NCBI GenBank assembly: GCA_964577115.1
Contig: CAZNXJ010000015.1
Span: forward strand, 62,001 to 126,000
DNA: 64,000 nucleotides
Direction of reading: 5' to 3'
DNA from: CAZNXJ01 sp964577115
Lineage (GTDB): Bacteria; Planctomycetota; Planctomycetia; Pirellulales; Pirellulaceae
The notes under the pieces were generated by a model that was not told the origin of the DNA, ran no database searches, and worked only from the letters and a program-made list of their open reading frames with translations. A program made the position numbers and the translations under genes. The number at the start of each line of letters is the position of its first letter. Positions within the stretch are counted from its first letter, which is position 1. This document shows positions 17,125 to 26,700 of the stretch, piece after piece.

Positions 17125-18471
17125 ATGAACTGCCCAAATAACACCCCTCGCGTCGAAAAGTCGCTCGCCCTGTACGAGAAAGCGCTGCGGCTCATTCCCG
17201 GTGGAACACAGCTCGTTAGCCGCCGTCCCACGAGATACGCCTACGGCGTCTCGCCGATCTATGCCGAGCGCGCTCAGGGAGCGCGATTCTGGGATGTCGA
17301 TGGGAACGAATACATCGACTGGGTCAGCGGCATCGGCGCGATCCTGCTCGGGTATGCCGAGCCCACTCTCGATGCCGCGGTCATCGAGCAAATCCAAGCA
17401 GGCACGATTTACTCAATTAACCACTCGCTGGAAGTGGAAGTCGCCGAGGAGCTGACACGGATGATTCCGTGCGCCGAGATGGTGCGCTACGCCAAAGGCG
17501 GCGGTGAAGCCTGCGCGATGGCCGTTCGCATCGCCCGTGGCGTAACGGGCCGCGATAAGGTGTTGTTCTGCGGCTATCACGGATGGCACGACTGGTATCT
17601 TGCGGCGAACCTTTCCACCGCGGGCAATCTGAACCAACACTTGTTTCCCGGCATCGAACCGACGGGCGTCCCGCGCGCCTTGGCGGGAACGGCTCTCCCG
17701 TTTCCCTATGGCGACGTTGCAGCGCTCGAGCAGCTACTCGTTCAAAACCGCGGCGAAGTCGCGGCGGTGATCATGGAGCCGCTGCGTTCCGAGGCGCCGC
17801 CCGACGGTTATCTGGCAGCTGTCGCCGACATCGTGCGCCAACACGGCGCCGTGCTCGTGTTCGATGAAGTCTCGACGGGACTTCGCTTCGCATTCGGCGG
17901 AGCGCAGGAGTACGTCGGTGTGACGCCCGACATTGCGGTGTTCGCCAAATCGATCTCGAACGGTTATCCCTTCGGCGTCGTCGTCGGAAAGCGCGACGTC
18001 ATGGAACCCGTCTCGCGCATGTTCATTTCAAGCACTTACTGGAGCGATACCATCGGTCTGCGCGCGTGCCTGGAAACATTACGGCTGGTGCGCGAACGAA
18101 ACATCCCGGCGCAATTGTGGAGTTTCGGCGAGCAGCTTCAAACCGAGCTCCAGCGTGTTGCCGATGCGTCACGTCTGCCGGTGCGCTGTACCGGGTTGGC
18201 AATCCATCCGCACCTGGCGTTCGACGTTACCGATCCAGCTCTCCAAGCGCAGCTCGCGACCCTTTACATCCAGGAAATGGCCAAACGAGGTTGCCACGGG
18301 TATGCCTCGTTTTATTTGAACGCCGCACAGGGCGAAGCCGAACTGCGGCAGACGGTCGACGCCGCGGGTGAAGTGTTCGACGTCATGCGGGAAGCGCTGG
18401 AGCGGAACCAGGTCGAGCAGCGTCTCGAATGTTCGGTCCAGCAGGAAGTGTTTCGGCGGCTCGTACGCTGA
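17125..18471 (+). CDS. Class III PLP aminotransferase, glutamate-1-semialdehyde-aminomutase-like
   Basis: 448 residues, starting at ATG 17125 after AGGCGG. Family marks: IPGGTQ near the N-terminus, WDVDGNEYIDW, GGGEACAMAVRIAR for phosphate and substrate binding, GYHGWHDWY, VFDEVSTGLRF for the pyridine-nitrogen Asp, and FAKSISNGYPFG with the PLP Schiff-base Lys275. The sequence is closer to the GSA-aminotransferase homologues found in sugar and surface-polysaccharide loci than to HemL itself, so I do not call it heme biosynthesis. It heads a + strand cluster with an SDR and two HpcH/HpaI aldolases. Likely cytoplasmic transfer of an amino group to or from a keto sugar or keto acid. Confidence 0.85.
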   Translation: MNCPNNTPRVEKSLALYEKALRLIPGGTQLVSRRPTRYAYGVSPIYAERAQGARFWDVDGNEYIDWVSGIGAILLGYAEPTLDAAVIEQIQAGTIYSINHSLEVEVAEELTRMIPCAEMVRYAKGGGEACAMAVRIARGVTGRDKVLFCGYHGWHDWYLAANLSTAGNLNQHLFPGIEPTGVPRALAGTALPFPYGDVAALEQLLVQNRGEVAAVIMEPLRSEAPPDGYLAAVADIVRQHGAVLVFDEVSTGLRFAFGGAQEYVGVTPDIAVFAKSISNGYPFGVVVGKRDVMEPVSRMFISSTYWSDTIGLRACLETLRLVRERNIPAQLWSFGEQLQTELQRVADASRLPVRCTGLAIHPHLAFDVTDPALQAQLATLYIQEMAKRGCHGYASFYLNAAQGEAELRQTVDAAGEVFDVMREALERNQVEQRLECSVQQEVFRRLVR

Positions 18472-18531
18472 GATTCGTTAGGCACGCATCCCGCAGCGAC
18501 GTTAGCCAAGGGAAGTCGAAGTCAGAAAACT

Positions 18532-19365
18532 ATGAGCGACACATCGGGAAATTCTACGAACGGCGTGGCGGAGCGCGAGCCGACCGTGCAGCAGCTGTTT
18601 GACCTGCGCGGCAAGGTGGCCCTGGTGACCGGCGCGACCGGCCATCTCGGATCGGCCATGGCGCGGGCCTTGGCCGAAGCGGGAGCACAGGTAATTGCGA
18701 CAAGTCGCCGTGCGGAGCGTGCCGCTGAGTTCGCCGCTCAGTTGCCGAAGCCCTTCGATCAGAAACACCACGGAATCGCTCTCGATCAATTTCAGCTCGA
18801 TCAGCTCGACGAACAATTCGCTGCGGCGCGAAACCTGGGTGGCCATATCGATGTCCTCGTCAACAACGGCCACCAGGCACTCGGTGCCGACTGGAGGCAC
18901 GTCACGGCCGACGAATTTACCGATCATCAGCGGAATGCAACCGGCTATTTTGTGCTGGCGCGGCTCGTACGCGACGCGGCTGTCGAGCAGCAGCGAAGGG
19001 CGAGCATCATCATGCTCGGCTCGATGTACGGCCAGGTTGCGTCGTATCCGGACGCGTACGAGGGGATTTGTCCGGCGAGTCCTGTTGCCTACCACATGCT
19101 CAAGGGGGGCATTATCCATATGACGCGGCATCTGGCCGTCTATTGGGCTCGCGACCGTGTGCGCGTGAATTGCCTTAGCCCGGGACCATTTCCTCACTCC
19201 AGCGTGTCGCGCGAGTTGGTCGAGCGGCTAAGCGCAAAGTGCCCCATGGGACGCATGGGACAGGCCCACGAACTAAAAGGCGCCGTCGTCTTCCTCGCGA
19301 GTGACGCGAGCAGTTACATGACCGGGCAGAACCTGACGATCGACGGCGGCTGGACAGCCTGGTAG
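18532..19365 (+). CDS. SDR family oxidoreductase (PtmA-like subgroup)
   Basis: 277 residues. Rossmann glycine motif TGATGHLG at residues 33-40, NNG-type motif (LVNNGHQ) mid-protein, and catalytic Ser164, Tyr187 and Lys191 (YHMLK). The spacing between Ser and Tyr is 23 residues instead of the usual ~13; the extra YPDAYEGICPASP stretch resembles SDRs such as PtmA of flagellin-glycan loci. The C-terminus is standard (ASSYMTGQNLTIDGG). It is an NAD(P)-dependent oxidoreductase of an alcohol/ketone, probably a sugar derivative. Lies 60 bases after the aminotransferase on the same strand. Confidence 0.85.
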   Translation: MSDTSGNSTNGVAEREPTVQQLFDLRGKVALVTGATGHLGSAMARALAEAGAQVIATSRRAERAAEFAAQLPKPFDQKHHGIALDQFQLDQLDEQFAAARNLGGHIDVLVNNGHQALGADWRHVTADEFTDHQRNATGYFVLARLVRDAAVEQQRRASIIMLGSMYGQVASYPDAYEGICPASPVAYHMLKGGIIHMTRHLAVYWARDRVRVNCLSPGPFPHSSVSRELVERLSAKCPMGRMGQAHELKGAVVFLASDASSYMTGQNLTIDGGWTAW

Positions 19366-19384
19366 CGCAAGCGAATGCTGCATC

Positions 19385-20365
19385 CTACACGTTGTACCAC
19401 CGCTGCTGCTCGGCACTCGCAAGCACCGCGAGATTGACGCGCAGCGTCTGCATGCCTTCGTCGAGCGTGCACGGCAAGTCGGCGCCGTGCTGGACGGCGT
19501 CGAGCATCGCGTGGGCCTGTGCGATAAACGGCCTATCACGTTCGAGCGGTGGTTCGGCGTGCTCGTTCCACGAGCCCCCCGGTTCGTCCATCCAGCTCCA
19601 ACAGTTCCGATGCAATTCGGCTCGCAGCGTGCCACGTTCGCACACGATCGTCAGCGTCATTTCGTTTGGCGCCTGGTGTTGATTTAGCGCGTACGAGCCG
19701 AGCACGCTGGCGTGCCGCGCGAGCACATGCACGGTGTCTTCCACTTCGACTCCCGGAAGCGCTTGATGCGCAGCATCCGCCACGAGCCGATCGATCGGTC
19801 CAACGAGCCATTCGCCAAGATTCAACAGATGGGTCAGCGCGTCCTGAATGGCTCCGCCGCCCTGCGCTCGGTCGCGGTAATAGATTTCCCGGTAGGCGGG
19901 ACGATACGTGGGAAAGTGCTGCCCGGAGACGGCGACGAGTTGCAGTGGCCGGCCGAACCGCTGCTCGGCGAGCACCTCTCGAAGAGTGCGGAACAAGCCA
20001 TAGCTGCGATACACGTAGGCGACTCCCACGCGCACATTGTGCTGAGCGGCTTCGCGGCGAAGCTCGTCAACGCCGTCGAGGCTCGTACTGAGTGGCTTTT
20101 CGATAAGGACATGTACGCCGGCAGCGACGAGCTTTCGCGCGAGCGTCACGTGGAGGGGCGCCGGGGTTGCGACGACGGCGAGCTCGGGCCGCCAATCGAG
20201 CGCGTCCTCGAGAGTCGTGTACGCTGTCACCTTGTACTGCTGGGCGATCCGCTCGCACAGCGGTTCATTCGGCTCCACCACCGCCACGGTCGTGCGGCCA
20301 GTTGCCTGAAAGCACCGCACGTGCCTTTCGCCAATCGATCCCACACCCACCACGCACACCCGCAT
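19385..20365 (-). CDS. Gfo/Idh/MocA family oxidoreductase
   Basis: 326 residues. Start placed at ATG 20365 because GGAG sits 6 bases upstream; ATG 20377 is the in-frame alternative. The N-terminal Rossmann fold begins VCVVGVGSIGERH; the family signature EKPLS follows near residue 95. The C-terminal half is the Gfo/Idh alpha/beta domain with GGGAIQDALTHLLN around the catalytic His region. Members oxidise or reduce sugars and inositols with NAD(P). It faces the SDR gene (convergent, 19 bp between stops), so it is not in the same transcript but plausibly in the same pathway. Confidence 0.85.
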   Translation of the reverse strand: MRVCVVGVGSIGERHVRCFQATGRTTVAVVEPNEPLCERIAQQYKVTAYTTLEDALDWRPELAVVATPAPLHVTLARKLVAAGVHVLIEKPLSTSLDGVDELRREAAQHNVRVGVAYVYRSYGLFRTLREVLAEQRFGRPLQLVAVSGQHFPTYRPAYREIYYRDRAQGGGAIQDALTHLLNLGEWLVGPIDRLVADAAHQALPGVEVEDTVHVLARHASVLGSYALNQHQAPNEMTLTIVCERGTLRAELHRNCWSWMDEPGGSWNEHAEPPLERDRPFIAQAHAMLDAVQHGADLPCTLDEGMQTLRVNLAVLASAEQQRWYNV

Positions 20366-20480
20366 CACTGTCTCCATTTCATTGATCGCACCACAGTACC
20401 GTTCGCGGCATCCTCCGCTAGCCCTGCGCGCTCAAAACCACTTCGTCGCCTCTGTCCAAAGCCTTACCGACCGACTATCA

Positions 20481-20510
20481 TCCGCCTTCGTTCTTCCGCC
20501 TCCATCCTCC
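20481..20510. repeat. Degenerate TTCCGCC/TCCATCC intergenic repeat
   Basis: TCCGCCTTCG, TTCTTCCGCC and TCCATCCTCCATC follow one another just upstream of the first aldolase start. This is the same pyrimidine-rich vocabulary as at 8401-8420 and 48051-48130. Confidence 0.4.
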
Positions 20511-20532
20511 ATCAGTCTGCTTTCTCGTCTCC

Positions 20533-21324
20533 ATGCTTGCTGCTCGACGACTTCGCGAAAAAATCCAGCGTGGCGACATCGTGACCGGAATCCTGGTTAC
20601 CGACCATTTATGGCCGGACCTGGTCGAAATCTGTCATCGCGCGGGAATGGATTATTTGATTGTCGACATGGAGCACGGAGCCGGATCGACGGAAACCGTC
20701 GCCGAAGTCTGCGCAACGGGCCGCCGGATGAATTTTCCGGTGCTGCTGCGCCCGCGTGCGAACGACTATACAAACCTGCGCATCTCGATGGACCTGGGGC
20801 CGTGCGGATTTCTTTTGGCCACGGTCGAATCGGCGGAAGAACTGGATCGTGCACGCGAAGCGATTTACCTGCCGCCGCGCGGGCGCCGTCGCCCCGGCGG
20901 CATGGGCAACCGCTGGGTCGCCGATTTGGAGGGCAAAACGTGGCGCGAGACGGTGGAAGATCATTTCATCGTCTGGCCGCAGATCGAATCGCAGACCGGT
21001 CTGGTCAACGCAGACGCGATCGCTCGGCATGAACTGACTACGTCACTTGCCGTCGGCCCGTATGACCTCTCGGCGGACCTGGGCGTGTGCGGCCAGATGG
21101 ATCATCCGCGGCTCACCGAAGCACTCGCCCAGCTCCAGGCTGTCGCTCAGGCGGCGGGCAAGGCGATGTGGATGATCGATTCCAACGTCGAACGAATGCT
21201 CACCGGCGGCTGGCGGCTATTGTGTGTCGGCGAGTCGATGTGGATCCTCGAGCAGGCACTGCGCGAAAGGGTCGAGCGGGCTCGAGGGTCAAGCAAGGAC
21301 GCCGCACCGCGCCGCGCCTATTGA
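20533..21324 (+). CDS. HpcH/HpaI-family aldolase (class II, metal-dependent), copy 1
   Basis: 263 residues from ATG 20533. It keeps the family's catalytic signature: IVDMEHG with His48, an Arg in LLRPRAND, metal-ligand Glu in PQIESQTG, and metal-ligand Asp in VGPYDLS. The family splits 2-keto-3-deoxy or 4-hydroxy-2-oxo acids into pyruvate and an aldehyde. The next gene, 66 bases downstream, is a second, divergent copy of the family, so the two may act on different substrates or form a mixed oligomer. Cytoplasmic. Confidence 0.85.
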   Translation: MLAARRLREKIQRGDIVTGILVTDHLWPDLVEICHRAGMDYLIVDMEHGAGSTETVAEVCATGRRMNFPVLLRPRANDYTNLRISMDLGPCGFLLATVESAEELDRAREAIYLPPRGRRRPGGMGNRWVADLEGKTWRETVEDHFIVWPQIESQTGLVNADAIARHELTTSLAVGPYDLSADLGVCGQMDHPRLTEALAQLQAVAQAAGKAMWMIDSNVERMLTGGWRLLCVGESMWILEQALRERVERARGSSKDAAPRRAY

Positions 21325-21390
21325 TATCTGCAATGGATTTATAGGGCCCTCTCGGATCCGAGATTATCCCTCTCAGTGTGAGATTGCTTC

Positions 21391-22167
21391 ATGCGCAAGA
21401 GCGTCGTCAAAGCCAAACTCGAGCGGAACGAACCGGTCGTCGGCATCGCGCTGCACCTGAACGACCCCTCGCTTTATGAAATGACGAGCCTCTACGGGTT
21501 CGACTTCATCTGGATGGATCTCGAGCACCACACGAAGAGTGTGGAAACGGCGGAACACTTGATTCGCGGCGCGCGCGCCGGCGGCAACACGGACGTGATG
21601 TGCCGTCCGGCGAAAGGCGAGTTCATGCGCATGGCGCGGATGCTCGAAGCCGGTGCTCACGGCATTCTCTATCCGCGCTGTGACAATGCCGAGGAGGCCC
21701 GGGAAGTCGTGCGCTGGTCCAAGTTCGCTCCGCTCGGCACGCGCGGCTTCGACGGCGGCAATGCCGATATGCCCTACTGCATGATGGACACGGCGGAATA
21801 CGTGCGCACGGCCAACGAACAGACGTGGATTGTGATCCAACTGGAAGACCCGCAAGCCGTCGAGCGCGCTGACGAAATCGCCGCCGTCGAAGGTGTGGAC
21901 GTGCTGATGCTCGGCCCTGCCGATTACTCCATCCTCGCTGGCTTTCCCGGCCAGTTCCGGCATCCGGAAATCGACAAAGCGCTCCTGAAAATCAAGGCCG
22001 CCGCCGAACGGCACGGTAAGCACTGGGGCACCGTGGCCGGATCGTTCGAGCGCATCCAGGAACTCATCAACATGGGCGCTCGCTGGACGACCGGCGGCTG
22101 CGATCTGATTTGGGTGAAAGAAGGGCTCGAGCGAACGCGCCAGCAGCTCAATTCGCTGCGGTATTAA
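21391..22167 (+). CDS. HpcH/HpaI-family aldolase (class II, metal-dependent), copy 2
   Basis: 258 residues. Catalytic marks: WMDLEHHTKS with His46, CRPAKGE, and metal-ligand pair Glu (VIQLEDP) and Asp (LGPADYS). Compared with its neighbour it differs through most of the barrel and keeps a distinct substrate-side loop (GTRGFDGGNADMPYC), so it is not a recent duplicate. Probably cotranscribed with copy 1. Likely a retro-aldol step on a keto-deoxy sugar acid; the substrate is unassigned. Confidence 0.85.
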   Translation: MRKSVVKAKLERNEPVVGIALHLNDPSLYEMTSLYGFDFIWMDLEHHTKSVETAEHLIRGARAGGNTDVMCRPAKGEFMRMARMLEAGAHGILYPRCDNAEEAREVVRWSKFAPLGTRGFDGGNADMPYCMMDTAEYVRTANEQTWIVIQLEDPQAVERADEIAAVEGVDVLMLGPADYSILAGFPGQFRHPEIDKALLKIKAAAERHGKHWGTVAGSFERIQELINMGARWTTGGCDLIWVKEGLERTRQQLNSLRY

Positions 22168-22228
22168 GCTCCACAGCGCAAGCTATCTGGCCGAGCGCGC
22201 TCGCTCATTGCCGGTTTCACGTCGCGGG

Positions 22229-23707
22229 TCAGCTCAACAGGTCCAGAACGGGGCGAGCCCCTTCGACACCGGTGAGCCGCTGGTCGAGTCCCTGGAACTT
22301 GAACGTGAAACGCTCGCTGTCGATTCCCATACAATGGAGGATCGTGGCGTTTAGATCGTTCACGTGGACCGGTTTATCGACGACGTTGTAGCTGAAGTCG
22401 TCCGTTTCACCGTACACCGTGCCACCACGGATCCCACCGCCCGCCAGCCACATGCAGAAGTTGCGCGGATGATGGTCGCGGCCGTAATCGTCGGCTGTCA
22501 ACGCGCCCTGCGAATAGACCGTGCGTCCAAACTCGCCGCCCCACACTACGAGCGTCTCGTCGAGCATGCCGCGCTGCTTGAGGTCCATGATCAATGCGGC
22601 GGTGGCCTGGTCGGTGTCTTCGCATTGGTTCTTCAGCGCGACAGGCAGCACGGAGTGCTGATCCCAACCACGGTGGAGGATCTGAACGACACGGACGCCG
22701 CGCTCGACAAGTCGCCGAGCGAGCAGGGCGCTCTGCGCGAACGAACCTGCGGTGGTCACCTTGGGGCCGTACATGTCGAGCACGGATTGGGGCTCGTCGG
22801 ACAGGTCCACGAGTTCGGGGACACTGCGCTGCATCCTGAAAGCCATTTCATAGTGCGCGATGCGTGTCTGTGTCTGCGGATCGCCGAACCGCTCGTATGT
22901 CTTCTGATTCAAGCGGCCCAGGGCGTCGAGCATCACGCGGCGGTCGCTCGCATCGACGCCAGCGGGATTCTGCACGTACAGCACCGGATCGCCAACGCCG
23001 CGCAGCGCGACGCCGTTAAACTTCGATGGCAAAAAGCCGCTGCCCCACATGCGCGAGAACAAGGCCTGCCCATTACCCGTGGAGGGGAATGTCGGTGTGA
23101 AGACCACAAAGGCGGGTAGATCGTCCGACTCGCTTCCCAAGCCGTACGCGAGCCACGATCCGATGCTCGCTTTGCCCGGAATCTCGCTCCCTGTCATCAC
23201 GAATGTACATGCCGGGTCGTGATTGATCGCGTTCGTATGAACGGTTTTCACCAGCGCGATGTCGTCGACAACCTTTGCTGTGTGCGGCAGCAGTTCGCTA
23301 ACCCACATACCGCTTTCACCGTGCTGAGTAAATTTGAATTTCGACGGGGCGACCGGCAGGCGTGCTTGGCCGCTGGTCATCGTCGTGATGCGTTGCCCCA
23401 TGCGCACGCTGTCAGGAAGGTCCTTGTCGAAGTACTCGGCCAACTTCGGCTTGTAGTCCCACAAATCCATCTGCGCAGGGCCACCGTTCATGTGGAGATA
23501 GATCAGCGACTTGGCTCGCGGCGGGAAATGCGGCAACTCGGGAAGCTTCGGAAAAGCCTTGGGCTGTTCGGCCGCGTGCACGGGCGAACGTCCCATGAGC
23601 ATCGCCAGCGCCAGCCCGCCACAGCGGATGCCCAGATCTCCAAAGAAGCAGCGCCGCGTCTGATGGCGTAGGAATTCGTCGAGCGGATTGAGTTCAGGAT
23701 TTTTCAT
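22229..23707 (-). CDS. DUF1501 domain protein with Tat-like signal (paired with PSD1 protein)
   Basis: 492 residues. The N-terminus carries a twin-arginine-like motif (TRRCFFGDLG) and a hydrophobic stretch. DUF1501 features follow: PPRAKSLIYLHMNGGPAQMDLWDYK, LPHTAKVVDDIALV, VVWGGEFGRTVYSQG and DHHPRNFCMWLAGGG. DUF1501 belongs to the alkaline-phosphatase/sulfatase-like superfamily, but its role is undetermined. It starts 44 bases after the stop of the DUF1549/DUF1553 gene on the same strand, the standard planctomycete pairing. Probably exported folded by Tat and acting outside the cytoplasm with the cytochrome-like partner. Confidence 0.88.
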   Translation of the reverse strand: MKNPELNPLDEFLRHQTRRCFFGDLGIRCGGLALAMLMGRSPVHAAEQPKAFPKLPELPHFPPRAKSLIYLHMNGGPAQMDLWDYKPKLAEYFDKDLPDSVRMGQRITTMTSGQARLPVAPSKFKFTQHGESGMWVSELLPHTAKVVDDIALVKTVHTNAINHDPACTFVMTGSEIPGKASIGSWLAYGLGSESDDLPAFVVFTPTFPSTGNGQALFSRMWGSGFLPSKFNGVALRGVGDPVLYVQNPAGVDASDRRVMLDALGRLNQKTYERFGDPQTQTRIAHYEMAFRMQRSVPELVDLSDEPQSVLDMYGPKVTTAGSFAQSALLARRLVERGVRVVQILHRGWDQHSVLPVALKNQCEDTDQATAALIMDLKQRGMLDETLVVWGGEFGRTVYSQGALTADDYGRDHHPRNFCMWLAGGGIRGGTVYGETDDFSYNVVDKPVHVNDLNATILHCMGIDSERFTFKFQGLDQRLTGVEGARPVLDLLS

Positions 23708-23751
23708 TGCGCCTTGGGTGTTGTTCGGGGAGTCGAAGAATATCGGCCGCG

Positions 23752-26700
23752 CTAGTTGCGCGTTAGCGTTTCGTCGAGGTTCAGTAATAGATTGGCGACC
23801 AGGGTGTACGCCGCCAGTTCGGCTGGCGACTCCTGGCTCTGCGGCACCGATTCGCCAACGTGGATCGCCTGCTGAGCAGCCTCGGCGTTCGCCGCATATT
23901 TTGCGAGATGCTGTTCGAGCGCTTCGCGCACGATCGAGATTTCGTCGGATGAGGGGGAGCGTGCAAGCACGATTCGGAACCCGTACGTGATTCGCTGCTC
24001 GACGCTCGAGCCACCCTCGGTGACCATCCGTTCGGCCAGCGCCCGTGCAGCTTCAAAATGCTGCGTGTCGTTCATGAGTTGTAGCGCTTGGAGCGGCGTA
24101 TTGCTTCGTTCGCGACGCGAGCAAAGTTGCTCGCGGTTCGGCGCGTCAAAGTTCACCATGAACGGCGGCGGCGCCGTGCGTTTAAAGAACGTATAAATGC
24201 TCCGGCGGTACAGCGCACTGCCGTGGTCCTGGACGTACTCGCGCGTATTCGAACCAACAAAGCCCACTGGCTCCCAGATGTTCGGTGGTTGATACGGTTT
24301 GACTCCGCGCCCTCCCATGTCAAAGCACATCAGGCCGCTGGTCGCCAGCGCATTGTCGCGAATCTGTTCGGCATCCAGCCGCAGCCGAGGTCCGCGCGCC
24401 AAAAGGCGGTTCTCCGGATCCATCTCGACGAGCGACGCGGAGGCAGCCGACGACTGCCGAAAGGTGGCCGAGCAGACCAGCATGCGCATGAGCTCTTTCA
24501 CATTCCATTCGTTATCCTGCATCCAGAGTGCAAGCCAGTCGAGCAGTTCGGGGTGGCTCGGCACCTCGCCCTGCGACCCAAAGTCCGAGCTCGTCTTCAC
24601 CAACCCGGTGCCAAACACCTGCTGCCAGAACCGATTGACGGTTACGCGGGCCGTCAGGGGATGATTGTCGGCGACGAGCCACTGGGCGAGATCGAGGCGC
24701 GTGGCGCGTCCTGCGGGGTCACGTTTTTCGAGCGCCGGAAGCACCGCCGGCGTATCCGGCTCGACCTTCTCGCCGGGCTTGTTGTATTGCCCGCGCAGCA
24801 TGACGAAGCTCTCGCGAGGCGTGTCGAGCTCGCGGAAAACAAACGTACCGGGAATGCTCTCCATGAGATCATTACGCTGTTTCTCCAGTGACGCCACGGC
24901 GGCTCGCTGCGGAGCCAGCAGTTCCTGCGTATCGGCGCACACGTTCAGCAAGTAATAGTCCCGCAGTTTTCGCAGCAGTTCGGGGGCAGGCGCCGCATCC
25001 GGCCCTGCCCGTACAATGTCGGCAAGCTCCGCGGGAATACCGGGAGTTTCCTTGCCGGCCTGCTGCCGCCACCAGGCGAGCAGTGAACGCTGGGGATCCG
25101 AGGCCGGATCGCTGCTGCCGGTAACACCGACGTGGTCCCAGTACACCGTTCCGCCGAACTGCGTCAGCGCAAACTGCGTAACGACGTCTCCAGGCTGGAG
25201 GCCCACTTGTTCGATCGGCACTTCGAGCCGGACCCATTGACCGACTTCAGGTAAGGGCCCGATCAAGACGCGTTCCGTCGTGCCCGCCGCTCCCCATTCA
25301 ATTGCGTCGTAGTCACCCCAGACCGCTCGATGTAGCCAGCCGTCCTTGAAGTATTGCAGCATGAGCGTCTTCGGAGGGTTCTGGCCATCGATCCAGACGT
25401 GGGCGAATAGCTTCCCTCCGGCTGGTAGCGTGAACGACATCCCACCTTCGAAAACATCCTGCGCCAGCCCTGGGGCCGTACGCCGAAGCGCGCGCGTTCC
25501 CCGCTGTACCGGCCCTTCCTCGGCGGTCACGTACGTTGTGGGATGCCCCGGGCTCGGAAAGACGCGCGTGCCGGACCCCACTTCGTCGTCAAACCAGACC
25601 TGATCGATGACCGACACCGGCGGCGGCGGTTCGAGCGTCGCCGGATCGGTGTACTCGATTGCCGCTACGGCCTCGTTAACTGCCTCTCGAGCGGCCGCGA
25701 TTTGGCTGGCGAGCTGGTCGAGCTGCTCTTGATGCGCGGGTGTGATGAGCTTGATCGACGGATTCGTCAGGAGCGCGTTGCCGTCGAGTGCTGGATCGGC
25801 CGCCGAATAGAAGAAGGCATAGAGCGAGTAAAACTCCTTGGCCGACAGCGGATCGAACTTGTGGTCGTGGCAGACAGCGCAACCACCCGTTAAGCCAAGC
25901 CACGCTTCCATGACGGTGCTCGCGCGATCCACCGCATTGCGAAAATACCATTCTTCCTCGATCGAACCGCCTTCTCCCGTTGTCACGTTGCAGCGGTTAA
26001 ACCCGGTCGCGGTGAGCTGTTCGATCGTGGGATCGGGCAGCAGGTCACCGGCAAGCTGTTCGATGGTGAACCGATCGAATGGCTTGTTCACATTGAACGA
26101 ACGGATCACGTAGTCGCGATACGCCCACATCTGCCGTTCATTGTCCAGATGCAGACCATGCGTATCGGCATAGCGGGCTACATCGAGCCAGTGGCGCGCC
26201 ATCTCTTCGCCAAATCGCGGTGACGCGAGATACTGTTCGACCATCCGCTCATAGGCGTCCGGCGCGATATCGTTGACAAAGCGGTCCACCTCGTCGGGCG
26301 TAGGCGGCAGCCCGGTTAGCGTGAATGCGACACGCCGAATCAGCGTGGGCCGATCGGCTTCCGGCGACAATGTAAGGCCTTCGCGTGCAAGTCGCTGGGC
26401 AATGAACGCATCAACCGGATTGCGAATCGCGCCACGCGCGTTCGGAACGTCCGGTACGGGCACTCGCACCGGAGGTTCAAAGGACCAATGTTTTTCATAG
26501 TGAGCGCTCTGGTTCACCCAGTGACGCAGAAGCTCTTTTTGCTCGTCAGTCAGAGTCTTCTTCGAATCGACTGGCGGCATGTGCTCGCTCTCGTCGTCCG
26601 AAAACACTCGCCGAATGAGTTCGCTGGAATCCGCGTCGCCGGCAACGATCGGCGTCATGCCACTGCCAGCCGGCACGGTCGCCATTTCGCGTACGTCGAG

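Noticed and set aside
17125..18471. HemL (heme biosynthesis) call
   Set aside because: The neighbours are sugar/keto-acid enzymes and the sequence resembles the polysaccharide-locus GSA-aminotransferase branch; no other heme gene is near.
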